DNA of 5,926 nucleotides from Flavobacteriaceae bacterium (GTDB lineage: Bacteria; Bacteroidota; Bacteroidia; Flavobacteriales; Flavobacteriaceae): contig CANHNG010000125.1 in the NCBI GenBank assembly GCA_947461915.1, positions 1-5,926 on the forward strand, written 5' to 3'. The notes beneath the pieces were generated by a model that worked only from the letters and a program-made list of their open reading frames with translations, was not told where the DNA came from and did no database searches. The position numbers were made by a program, and so were the translations under genes. This document shows, in pieces, positions 1-5,926 of the stretch. Position 1 is the stretch's first letter; each line of letters starts with the position of its first letter.

Positions 1-2
1 AA

Positions 3-602
3 AAAATAAATGCATTAGACGATTTGTCTGCTATTATTCATAAAAACAGATTGGATTCCATTCCGATTTTATCCCAGAAACTAATTGCCATTTTAGAGAC
101 TTTGGGAATGCCTAATGTGCGTTTTAAAATTAATGTCAATTCCACTTCAAACTATTTCGAAAATGGTAAGGATGAACTTCAGTTTTTGTTTTCGGCGAAT
201 AAAGGAACTGATTTTGGATTGTTGAAAAAAGTAGCTTCAGGCGGAGAAATGTCAAGAATTATGCTAGCTGTAAAGGCAATTTTAGCTCAATATTCAAAAC
301 TACCCACTTTAATTTTCGATGAAATAGATTCAGGAGTGTCTGGTGAAATCGCCATTAAAATGGGTGAAATTATGGAAGAAATGAGTCGTGAAATGCAAAT
401 TTTTGCCATCACTCATTTACCTCAAATTGCAGCTAAAGGAAAGACCCATTTTAAAGTCTCGAAATCAACCGTTGGCGAGGATACACAATCTGAATTGAAA
501 TTGTTATCCAATGCCGAAAGAGTAATTGAAATCGCAGAAATGTTATCTGGAACCGTAGTTTCTGATTCGGCATTAAACCATGCAAAAGCCTTGTTGAACT
601 AA
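3..602 (+). CDS. recN: DNA repair protein RecN, C-terminal part (5' end outside the window)
   Basis: RecN is an SMC-like cytoplasmic ATPase that acts at DNA double-strand breaks during recombinational repair. About 199 codons are present of a protein that is usually about 550 residues, so the N-terminal Walker A half and most of the coiled coil lie upstream of the window. The visible part carries the second half of the ABC-type ATPase head: the signature motif SGGEMSR (coded from base 237), the Walker B strand TLIFDEID (306-329) followed by the D-loop SGVSG, and the switch histidine in ITHLPQIAA (His codon 414-416). The segment LGMPNVRFKI just after the coiled coil is also typical of RecN. 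The frame is open to the left edge, so the TTG at base 24 is internal and not the start. The gene ends with TAA at 600-602. No hairpin follows, so some read-through into fabV is possible. Confidence 0.95.
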   Translation, partial: KINALDDLSAIIHKNRLDSIPILSQKLIAILETLGMPNVRFKINVNSTSNYFENGKDELQFLFSANKGTDFGLLKKVASGGEMSRIMLAVKAILAQYSKLPTLIFDEIDSGVSGEIAIKMGEIMEEMSREMQIFAITHLPQIAAKGKTHFKVSKSTVGEDTQSELKLLSNAERVIEIAEMLSGTVVSDSALNHAKALLN

Positions 603-620
603 AGAAATACTTTATATTTG
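591..620 (+). promoter_or_regulatory. Bacteroidota-type promoter of fabV
   Basis: TATATTTG at 613-620 is an exact match to the -7 consensus TAnnTTTG used by the primary sigma factor of Bacteroidota. A TTG (591-593, within CTTG) lies 19 bases upstream and can serve as the -33 element, overlapping the last codons of recN. Transcription would start near 624-627 and give a leader of about 40 bases. Of the three promoter candidates in the window, this is the only one with both elements. The match is seen directly; its activity is inferred. Confidence 0.65.
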
Positions 621-663
621 TCAACTTAAAAACACAAAAACCTAATAAAAAGAATAACCAAAT

Positions 664-1854
664 ATGATCATAGAACCAAGAATGAGAGGATTTATTTGTT
701 TGACATCTCACCCAAAAGGATGCGAGCAAAATGTTAAAATTCAAATTGAATACGTAAAATCAAAAGGACATATTGAAGGCGCAAAAAAAGTTTTGGTAAT
801 TGGTGCCTCAACTGGATTTGGTATGGCTTCCAGAATCACAAGTGCTTTTGGTTCCGGAGCAGCTACTATTGGCGTTTTTTTTGAGAAACCTCCAGTTGAA
901 GGTAAAACCGCATCTCCAGGTTGGTATAATTCGGCAGCTTTTGAAAATGAAGCCCACAAAGCAGGATTGTATGCAAAAAGTATAAATGGTGATGCATTTT
1001 CAAATGAAATTAAACAACAAACTATAGATTTGATTAAAGCTGATTTAGGTCAAATAGATTTAGTAATTTATAGTTTGGCTTCTCCTGTTCGACAACATCC
1101 GGTTACGGGTGTTTTGCATCGTTCGGTTTTGAAACCTATAGGAAGTACTTTTACCAACAAAACCGTTGATTTTCATTCTGGAACTGTATCTGAAATCAGT
1201 ATTGAACCTTGTCAAGGTGATGATATTGCCAATACTGTTGCTGTTATGGGTGGTGAGGATTGGGCGATGTGGATTGATGCTTTGAAAGCGGATAATCTCC
1301 TTGCTCTGGGAGCTACAACGGTAGCTTATTCTTATATTGGGCCAGCACTGACCGAAGCTGTTTACAGAAAAGGAACTATCGGTCGTGCCAAGGATCATCT
1401 TGAAGCAACTGCTTTTGCAATAACTAAAAGTTTGGAAGCGATTCAAGGAAAAGCATTTGTTTCTGTGAATAAAGCACTGGTAACACAAGCAAGTTCTGCC
1501 ATTCCGGTTATTCCTTTATACATATCACTGTTGTACAAGATAATGAAAGAAGAGGGAATTCACGAAGGTTGCATTGAACAAATTCAACGGTTATTTCAAG
1601 AAAGATTGTATATAGGTTCACCAATTCCGACGGATGAAAAAGGCAGAATTCGAATAGATGATTGGGAAATGAGGCCTGATGTTCAAGAAAAAGTAGCCAA
1701 ATTATGGCTGCAAGCCACTACCGATTCTTTGCCTGAAATAGGTGATTTACAAGGGTACAAACAAGATTTTCTTAACCTTTTTGGTTTTGAATTTGAAGGA
1801 GTGGATTATTTGGCAGACGCTAACGAAATGATAAACGTATCCAGTATTGCCTAA
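664..1854 (+). CDS. fabV: Trans-2-enoyl-ACP/CoA reductase, FabV/TER family
   Basis: This cytoplasmic enzyme uses NAD(P)H to reduce the trans-2 double bond of enoyl-ACP (or enoyl-CoA), the last step of each round of type II fatty-acid elongation. The 396 residues match the usual FabV length of about 400. The N-terminus MIIEPRMRGFICLTSHPKGC is the family's characteristic opening and supports the ATG at 664 over the internal ATG at 682. Further motifs are the Rossmann nucleotide-binding loop GASTGFGMASR (residues 47-57), the conserved GVFFEKP (70-76), the catalytic Tyr-x8-Lys pair Y234/K243 within YRKGTIGRAK, which is the longer spacing that separates FabV from FabI (Tyr-x6-Lys), and VTQASSAIPVIPLY (273-286). 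The gene has its own promoter and terminator and appears monocistronic. Crotonyl-CoA reductases (TER) share this fold, so substrate preference between ACP and CoA is not decided by sequence. FabV enzymes are generally little affected by triclosan. Confidence 0.96.
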   Translation: MIIEPRMRGFICLTSHPKGCEQNVKIQIEYVKSKGHIEGAKKVLVIGASTGFGMASRITSAFGSGAATIGVFFEKPPVEGKTASPGWYNSAAFENEAHKAGLYAKSINGDAFSNEIKQQTIDLIKADLGQIDLVIYSLASPVRQHPVTGVLHRSVLKPIGSTFTNKTVDFHSGTVSEISIEPCQGDDIANTVAVMGGEDWAMWIDALKADNLLALGATTVAYSYIGPALTEAVYRKGTIGRAKDHLEATAFAITKSLEAIQGKAFVSVNKALVTQASSAIPVIPLYISLLYKIMKEEGIHEGCIEQIQRLFQERLYIGSPIPTDEKGRIRIDDWEMRPDVQEKVAKLWLQATTDSLPEIGDLQGYKQDFLNLFGFEFEGVDYLADANEMINVSSIA

Positions 1855-1898
1855 TAATACTTTTGGTAATAAATAGGTTGAAAAATATAGAAATTTTG

Positions 1899-1931
1899 AA
1901 AAACCATCATGTTTACCGTGATGGTTTTTTT
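1899..1931 (+). terminator. Rho-independent terminator after fabV
   Basis: An inverted repeat with arms AAAAACCATCATG (1899-1911) and CGTGATGGTTTTT (1917-1929) forms a stem of 13 pairs, including one G-T wobble at 1910/1918, around the 5-base loop TTTAC. A run of seven T (1925-1931) follows the GC-containing core. The run of A before the left arm means it could also act on transcripts from the opposite strand, although no convergent gene is present. It lies 45 bases after the fabV stop. Confidence 0.9.
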
Positions 1932-1943
1932 ATGGATAAAGTT

Positions 1944-1951
1944 TATCTTTG
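1944..1951 (+). promoter_or_regulatory. Probable promoter (-7 box) of the glycosyltransferase-coaE unit
   Basis: TATCTTTG is an exact TAnnTTTG match, 13 bases after the fabV terminator and 44 bases before the glycosyltransferase start. Transcription would begin near 1955-1958, giving a leader of about 40 bases, similar to that predicted for fabV. The expected -33 position falls in the right arm of the terminator hairpin (about 1919-1926), where no TTG or TTTG is seen, so the upstream element is weak or absent. Placement after a terminator supports a real promoter here. Confidence 0.55.
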
Positions 1952-1995
1952 TTTAATATTATAGAGTAAAAAACGTTACACCTTAACCCGAGATT

Positions 1996-2994
1996 ATGTT
2001 ATTTTCTTTAATCATTCCAGTTTACAATCGCCCAGATGAGGTTGACGAACTTTTAGAAAGTTTGTCAAAATTAGACTATAATGAAAAGTTTGAAATTGTT
2101 ATTGTAGAGGATGGTTCTTCGCTAAATTGTGAGAAGGTAGTACACAAGTACGACGATAAACTAACAATATCCTATTATTACAAGGAAAACTCTGGGCCTG
2201 GAGATTCCAGAAACTATGGAATGAAAATGGCTAATGGAGATTATTTTATCATTTTTGATTCGGATTGTATTATTCCAAAAGAATATTTGACCGAAGTTTC
2301 CAATGCTTTGAAAAAAAGTTATGTTGATTGTTTTGGAGGTCCAGACAAAGCTTTAAGCAGTTTTTCGGATATTCAAAAAGCAATTAATTTTGCGATGACT
2401 TCTTTTATTACAACTGGCGGAATTAGAGGTGGTTCCGAAAAAATTGATAAATTTCAACCCCGAAGTTTTAATATGGGTTTGTCTCGAAAGGCTTTTGAAG
2501 CCTCCAATGGTTTTGGGAATATCCATCCAGGTGAGGATCCCGATTTGTCATTCCGTTTATGGAATTTGGGTTTTGATACTAAACTTTTTCCAAAAGCATA
2601 CGTTTATCACAAAAGAAGAATTGATTGGGATAAATTTTCAATTCAGGTCAATAAATTTGGTAAAGCAAGACCTATTTTGAATAGTTGGTATCCTCAGTAC
2701 ACCAAACTTACTTTTTTCTTCCCATCGGTTTTTATAATTGGATTGCTTGCTGGATTAGTATTGTTGATTTTTAATTATGATTTACTACTTCAACTGTATT
2801 TCATTTATTTTCTATTGGTTTTTTTAATTTCAACCTACCAAAACAAAAGCTTGAAAATTGGGTATTTATCGGCGGTAGCTGTTTGGAAACAATTTTACGG
2901 TTACGGAACAGGTTTTTTGGAATCTTTTTTCAAAATTATACTTCTCAAACAAAATCCCCAAAAAGCTTTTCCTGAGTTGTTTTTCAAAAAATAA
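1996..2994 (+). CDS. Family 2 glycosyltransferase with C-terminal membrane segments
   Basis: This is a GT-A fold inverting glycosyltransferase (GT2) that should transfer a sugar from a nucleotide-sugar donor on the cytoplasmic face of the inner membrane; donor and acceptor cannot be read from the sequence. In its 332 residues the catalytic domain shows the first strand SLIIPVYNRP (4-13), the nucleotide-binding IVIVEDGSS (34-42), GPGDSRNYGM (67-76), the metal-binding DxD-type motif FDSD (87-90) and the catalytic-base region GEDPDLSFRL (179-188). Two strongly hydrophobic segments follow at about 239-259 and 263-280, then an amphipathic stretch containing QFYGYGTGF (299-307), a layout common in membrane-bound GT2 enzymes. 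The ATG at 1996 sits directly before the first strand, as usual in this family. coaE begins one base after the stop, so the two are almost certainly cotranscribed. Likely substrates are envelope lipids or polysaccharide precursors, but this is a guess. Confidence 0.88.
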   Translation: MLFSLIIPVYNRPDEVDELLESLSKLDYNEKFEIVIVEDGSSLNCEKVVHKYDDKLTISYYYKENSGPGDSRNYGMKMANGDYFIIFDSDCIIPKEYLTEVSNALKKSYVDCFGGPDKALSSFSDIQKAINFAMTSFITTGGIRGGSEKIDKFQPRSFNMGLSRKAFEASNGFGNIHPGEDPDLSFRLWNLGFDTKLFPKAYVYHKRRIDWDKFSIQVNKFGKARPILNSWYPQYTKLTFFFPSVFIIGLLAGLVLLIFNYDLLLQLYFIYFLLVFLISTYQNKSLKIGYLSAVAVWKQFYGYGTGFLESFFKIILLKQNPQKAFPELFFKK

Positions 2995-2995
2995 T

Positions 2996-3580
2996 ATGAC
3001 GAAAATAATAGGTTTAACTGGCGGAATTGGTAGTGGGAAAACCACTGTTGCAAATCATTTTATAGGGGCAGGTATTCCTGTTTACATTGCTGATGATGAG
3101 GCAAGGAAAATCATGCAATCTCCAGAAATTCTTAGAGAAATTGAAAAAATATTTGGCAGTGTTATTTTTAAAAATGAAGTTTTAAATCGTCAAAAGCTAG
3201 CTGAAATTGTTTTTAGCAATTCCGATAAATTGAAACAACTCAATGCTATTATTCATCCTTCCGTAAAAAAACATTTTGGTAATTGGATTTTGAATTATAA
3301 GAATTCCCCATTTGTGATTTATGAGACCGCAATTTTATTTGAAGGCGGGAGTTATAAAGATTGCGATAAAATTATAACGGTTACTGCTCCATTGGAAACG
3401 AGAATTGAAAGAGTAATTCAGCGGGATAAAACTTCTCGTGAAAATGTTTTAAAAAGAATAAAGATGCAATGGACCGATGACCAACGTCTTGGTAAAAGTG
3501 ATTTTGTTATTGAAAATATAAACCCTGAAATTACAAAATCAGAAGTAGGTAAAATTCTTAAAATTTTGAAGATTCAATAA
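2996..3580 (+). CDS. coaE: Dephospho-CoA kinase
   Basis: CoaE is a soluble P-loop kinase that phosphorylates the 3'-hydroxyl of the ribose of dephospho-CoA with ATP, the final step of coenzyme A synthesis. The 194 residues match the usual length of about 200. The P-loop GGIGSGKT (9-16) follows the first strand. Next come the substrate-region ADDEARK (32-38), LNRQKLAEIVF (63-73), the conserved IIHP (85-88), the strand VIYETAILFEGG (107-118), the LID region with R143/D144 (QRDKTSREN), and QWTDDQRLGKSDFVIEN (158-174), all hallmarks of the family. The start ATG (2996-2998) follows the glycosyltransferase TAA (2992-2994) after a single T. This leaves no room for a separate leader and suggests translational coupling or reinitiation. 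No convincing terminator follows, so transcription may continue toward the histidine kinase. Confidence 0.96.
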   Translation: MTKIIGLTGGIGSGKTTVANHFIGAGIPVYIADDEARKIMQSPEILREIEKIFGSVIFKNEVLNRQKLAEIVFSNSDKLKQLNAIIHPSVKKHFGNWILNYKNSPFVIYETAILFEGGSYKDCDKIITVTAPLETRIERVIQRDKTSRENVLKRIKMQWTDDQRLGKSDFVIENINPEITKSEVGKILKILKIQ

Positions 3581-3638
3581 TCTTAGTCTTTGTTGTTAAT
3601 CTTTGGTTAATTTATTATTAATTATATTGTTAAAATAC

Positions 3639-3646
3639 TAATTTTG
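3639..3646 (+). promoter_or_regulatory. Candidate promoter (-7 box) of the two-component operon
   Basis: TAATTTTG is an exact TAnnTTTG match in the 71-base gap between coaE and the histidine kinase. It ends only five bases before the kinase ATG (3652), so a transcript from it would begin at or next to the start codon. No TTG lies at the expected -33 position (about 3616-3619). Two imperfect boxes with one extra spacer base, TAGTCTTTG (3584-3592) and TAATCTTTG (3597-3605), lie further upstream; the second would give a leader of about 40 bases, as predicted for the other two units. Which one is used cannot be settled from sequence. Confidence 0.4.
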
Positions 3647-3651
3647 TATAG

Positions 3652-5235
3652 ATGAATAAATTCTTTTTTAGAATACTTCTAGTACTGATGAGTTTATCCT
3701 TGATAGGGATAATTTTGGTTCAAGTATATTGGTTTAATACCTCGTTAAAAAACAATGATGAACAATTTAAATTTCATGTAAAACAAGTTATGGGCAATGT
3801 TGCCAATAAACTTCAAAAACAAGAAGCATACAGTTTTTATGATAAATACAATAAGTATAAAGATAGCACCGGAAAAATTCCACAGAAAAATGATTTACTA
3901 GAGTTTTATTACGTTCAAAAGAATCACAGAACCAATAAAACAATCGTATATTCAAATAGCATAATTTCTGAAGATTATAATATATCTCCTACGTTCTTTG
4001 ATAAAAAATTAGATAGTGTAAAATTCAAAAGCTTTAATTCCAAGCGAGTTACTGAGGTTTATAACAATAAGAAAATTGACAATTCCAGTATTCAACAAAA
4101 CTTGATTCCGGATGTTAAGATTGAGAATTCGGGAAACCTTGATATTTTGGACAACGCACAGTTTGAAATTTTCTTTAAAGATATTGCTTCAGCAATGTCA
4201 ATACAAGAGCGGGTTTCAAAATTCACCTTGCATAAATTGTTAAAAAATGAATTGGAAGAATATGGAGTCAATACTCCATTTGAGTTTGGAATTTACAGCA
4301 ATGGACTGGCCACAAAAGTAAAATCGGAAGGTTTTAGATACGATAAAAACACATCGTATTCAATCCCTATTTTTGCCGATAATGAAGGGAATAATAAATA
4401 CAAATTATTGGTTACATTTCCTAACAAAAAGAAGTTCTTGTTGTCAGATCTTGTTGGAATAACTTTGTTATCAATCATATTTACACTAATTATTATTATT
4501 GCTTATTCAAGTGCTTTGAATCAATTGATTCGTCAACGTCATATTTCCGAAATAAAATCCGATTTTATTAATAATATGACGCATGAGTTTAAAACACCTA
4601 TTGCAACGATTAATTTGGCTTTAGATGCTATAAAAAACCCAAAAATAATAATTGATAAGGAAAAGGTATTTAAATACCTGCAAATGATCAAAGATGAAAA
4701 TAAGCGAATGCATGCCCAGGTTGAGAATGTGTTGAGAATTTCTAAGTTAGAGAAAAAAGAATTAAATATCAACAAGGAATCCCTTAACATCAAGGAGGTT
4801 ATCGAGGATGCAATTGAACATGTACATTTAATTTTAGAAGATAGAAGCGGAACAATAACCAAACATTTTAATGCTCATAGAACCACAGTTTTAATAAACG
4901 ATGTTCATTTCACAAATGTTATTGTAAATATTTTGGAAAACGCCATAAAATATTCACCGGATGTTCCTGAAATTGATGTTTCTTTAGAAAATGTGAAAGA
5001 TTTTGCAGTTATAAAAATAAAAGATAATGGATTAGGTATGGGTAAGGTTGCCCAGAAGAGAGTTTTTGAAAAATTTTACAGAGAGCATACGGGTGATTTA
5101 CATAATGTTAAAGGTCACGGATTAGGATTGGCTTATGTAAAAAAAATTATAGAAGACCATAATGGTCAGATTTTTGTTGAAAGTGAAAAGGGAAAAGGAA
5201 GTACCTTCATAATAAAAATACCATTAATAAATTAA
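3652..5235 (+). CDS. Two-transmembrane sensor histidine kinase, RprX-like
   Basis: This inner-membrane kinase senses a signal through a periplasmic domain and phosphorylates the response regulator encoded next to it. In its 527 residues, a first membrane helix (about 7-28, ending VQVYWF) is followed by about 235 periplasmic residues with no recognised domain, then a second helix (about 265-287). The cytoplasmic part begins without a visible HAMP domain: a short linker leads straight into the HisKA H-box FINNMTHEFKTP (305-316), with H311 the phosphorylated histidine. The HATPase domain has the N-box NVIVNILENAIKYS (422-435), G1 DNGLGM (458-463), F-box FEKFYR (472-477) and G2 GHGLGLAYV (488-496). 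All catalytic motifs are intact, so it should be active. The start at 3652 gives the first helix a short basic N-terminus; a later Met (residue 13) would cut that helix. The regulator gene follows after three bases. RprX of Bacteroides is the closest named analogue; orthology is inferred, so no symbol is given. Confidence 0.93.
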   Translation: MNKFFFRILLVLMSLSLIGIILVQVYWFNTSLKNNDEQFKFHVKQVMGNVANKLQKQEAYSFYDKYNKYKDSTGKIPQKNDLLEFYYVQKNHRTNKTIVYSNSIISEDYNISPTFFDKKLDSVKFKSFNSKRVTEVYNNKKIDNSSIQQNLIPDVKIENSGNLDILDNAQFEIFFKDIASAMSIQERVSKFTLHKLLKNELEEYGVNTPFEFGIYSNGLATKVKSEGFRYDKNTSYSIPIFADNEGNNKYKLLVTFPNKKKFLLSDLVGITLLSIIFTLIIIIAYSSALNQLIRQRHISEIKSDFINNMTHEFKTPIATINLALDAIKNPKIIIDKEKVFKYLQMIKDENKRMHAQVENVLRISKLEKKELNINKESLNIKEVIEDAIEHVHLILEDRSGTITKHFNAHRTTVLINDVHFTNVIVNILENAIKYSPDVPEIDVSLENVKDFAVIKIKDNGLGMGKVAQKRVFEKFYREHTGDLHNVKGHGLGLAYVKKIIEDHNGQIFVESEKGKGSTFIIKIPLIN

Positions 5236-5238
5236 GAT

Positions 5239-5926
5239 ATGGAAAATGTAAATAAAAGAATACTTTTAGTAGAAGATGACTTGAACTTTGGAGCGGTGCT
5301 AAAAGACTATTTGATGCTGAATGATTTTGATGTCACTTTAGCAAAAAACGGAATGGAAGGCTTTGAAAAATTCAAAAAAGACATTTATGATTTATGTATT
5401 TTGGATGTTATGATGCCTTATAAAGATGGATATACTTTGGCAAAAGAAATTAGGGAAAAAAATCAGGAAGTGCCAATTATTTTTTTGACTGCAAAATCCA
5501 TGAAGGAAGATGTGTTGAAAGGATATAAAGCTGGAGCGGATGATTATTTGAATAAACCTTTCGATTCCGAAGTTTTACTAATGAAAATTAAGGCCATAAT
5601 TCAAAGAAAATCCTCTACGACTAAGGCGGAACCCGCGCAATTTGAATTTACAGTTGGTAAATTTCATCTTAATTCCAAACTAAGATTTTTGACGTATGAT
5701 AATGAAGAGCCTATAAAATTATCTCCTAAAGAGAATGAATTATTAAAAATGCTGATTCTTCACGAAAATGATTTGATGCCAAGAGAATTAGCTTTGACAA
5801 AAATTTGGAGAGACGATAACTATTTCACATCAAGAAGTATGGATGTTTATATTGCCAAATTAAGAAAGTACCTTAAGCCAGATAAAAATGTAGAAATTTT
5901 AAACATTCATGGTGAAGGTTTTAGAT
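5239..5926 (+). CDS. OmpR/PhoB-family response regulator, RprY-like (3' end outside the window)
   Basis: This cytoplasmic DNA-binding regulator is almost certainly the partner of the preceding kinase. From ATG 5239, 229 codons are open to the window end without a stop. The receiver domain (residues about 6-120) has the acidic pair E12/D13/D14 in LLVEDD, the phosphoacceptor D56 in LDVMMP, T84 in FLTAK and K106 in NKPF, so every phosphorylation residue is present. After a linker (about 124-134), the winged-helix DNA-binding domain spans about 135-229: KLSPKENELLKML (160-172), the recognition-helix region SRSMDVYIAKLRKYL (198-212) and the closing wing ILNIHGEGFR. Members end a few residues after GEGFR or GxGYR, so little is missing. 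The start lies three bases after the kinase TAA (5233-5235), so the two form one operon. It resembles RprY of Bacteroides and Porphyromonas, but the regulated genes here are unknown. Confidence 0.93.
   Translation, partial: MENVNKRILLVEDDLNFGAVLKDYLMLNDFDVTLAKNGMEGFEKFKKDIYDLCILDVMMPYKDGYTLAKEIREKNQEVPIIFLTAKSMKEDVLKGYKAGADDYLNKPFDSEVLLMKIKAIIQRKSSTTKAEPAQFEFTVGKFHLNSKLRFLTYDNEEPIKLSPKENELLKMLILHENDLMPRELALTKIWRDDNYFTSRSMDVYIAKLRKYLKPDKNVEILNIHGEGFR

Noticed and set aside
24..26. TTG as a start codon for a short recN-like gene
   Set aside because: The frame is open upstream to the window edge and the upstream residues (KINALDD) continue the RecN coiled-coil end, so the gene is cut by the window and does not start here.
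451..744. 97-codon minus-strand open frame across the recN-fabV gap
   Set aside because: It covers the end of recN, the fabV promoter and the fabV start in antisense, and has no recognisable motif or family resemblance.
875..882. Run of eight T in fabV, considered as a slippage or phase-variation site
   Set aside because: The run codes for the conserved GVFFEKP segment and the frame is intact on both sides. Phe codons in an AT-rich genome explain it.
1060..1488. 142-codon open frame on the minus strand inside fabV
   Set aside because: It lies wholly antisense to a confidently identified gene, its translation looks like no protein family, and it has no promoter or start context. It is a shadow of fabV codon usage.
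2429..2680. 83-codon plus-strand open frame in another frame of the glycosyltransferase
   Set aside because: It is fully contained in the GT2 gene, which keeps its family motifs in the main frame on both sides, so there is no frameshift or nested gene to explain.
3569..3584. Hairpin AAGATT-CAAT-AATCTT overlapping the coaE stop, considered as a terminator
   Set aside because: The stem is only six base pairs with one G-C pair, and no T-run follows it directly. It is more likely chance in AT-rich DNA.
4539..4862. 107-codon minus-strand open frame inside the histidine kinase
   Set aside because: It is antisense to the HisKA region, and its hydrophobic composition is what reverse-complemented Lys/Glu/Asn-rich coding sequence gives. 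There is no supporting signal.

Overview
The window is a stretch of ordinary chromosomal core genes from a low-G+C member of the Bacteroidota, most likely a Flavobacterium-like member of the Flavobacteriaceae. The evidence is a base composition of roughly one third G+C, TAnnTTTG promoter boxes in front of transcription units, A-rich start regions without Shine-Dalgarno sequences, and protein sequences that read as flavobacterial (FabV, an RprX/RprY-like two-component pair). All six genes lie on the + strand, and about 95% of the window is coding. No mobile element, CRISPR array, tRNA or rRNA was seen.

Layout: (1) 3-602, the 3' third of recN (DNA repair SMC-like ATPase), cut by the window start. 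(2) 613-620, a promoter, followed by 664-1854, fabV (trans-2-enoyl-ACP/CoA reductase), which ends at a clear intrinsic terminator (1899-1931). (3) A probable promoter (1944-1951), then 1996-2994, a membrane-associated family 2 glycosyltransferase, with coaE (dephospho-CoA kinase, 2996-3580) only one base behind it. (4) A 71-base AT-rich gap with a promoter-like box very close to the next start, then 3652-5235, a two-transmembrane sensor histidine kinase. Three bases after it comes its OmpR-type response regulator (5239-5926), which runs off the window end with only a few residues missing.

Functionally this is a housekeeping neighbourhood: genome maintenance (recN), the last reduction step of fatty-acid elongation (fabV), the last step of coenzyme A synthesis (coaE), an envelope-type glycosyltransferase of unknown target, and a signal-transduction pair. 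FabV and CoaE both belong to acyl-carrier and lipid metabolism, but they lie in separate transcription units and the link is only suggestive. The kinase and regulator clearly form one signalling unit.

I searched for an undescribed system and do not see one. The points most worth a second look are the promoter geometry in front of the histidine kinase (a possible leaderless mRNA), its large unassigned periplasmic sensor domain, and the unknown glycosyltransferase tightly coupled to coaE.
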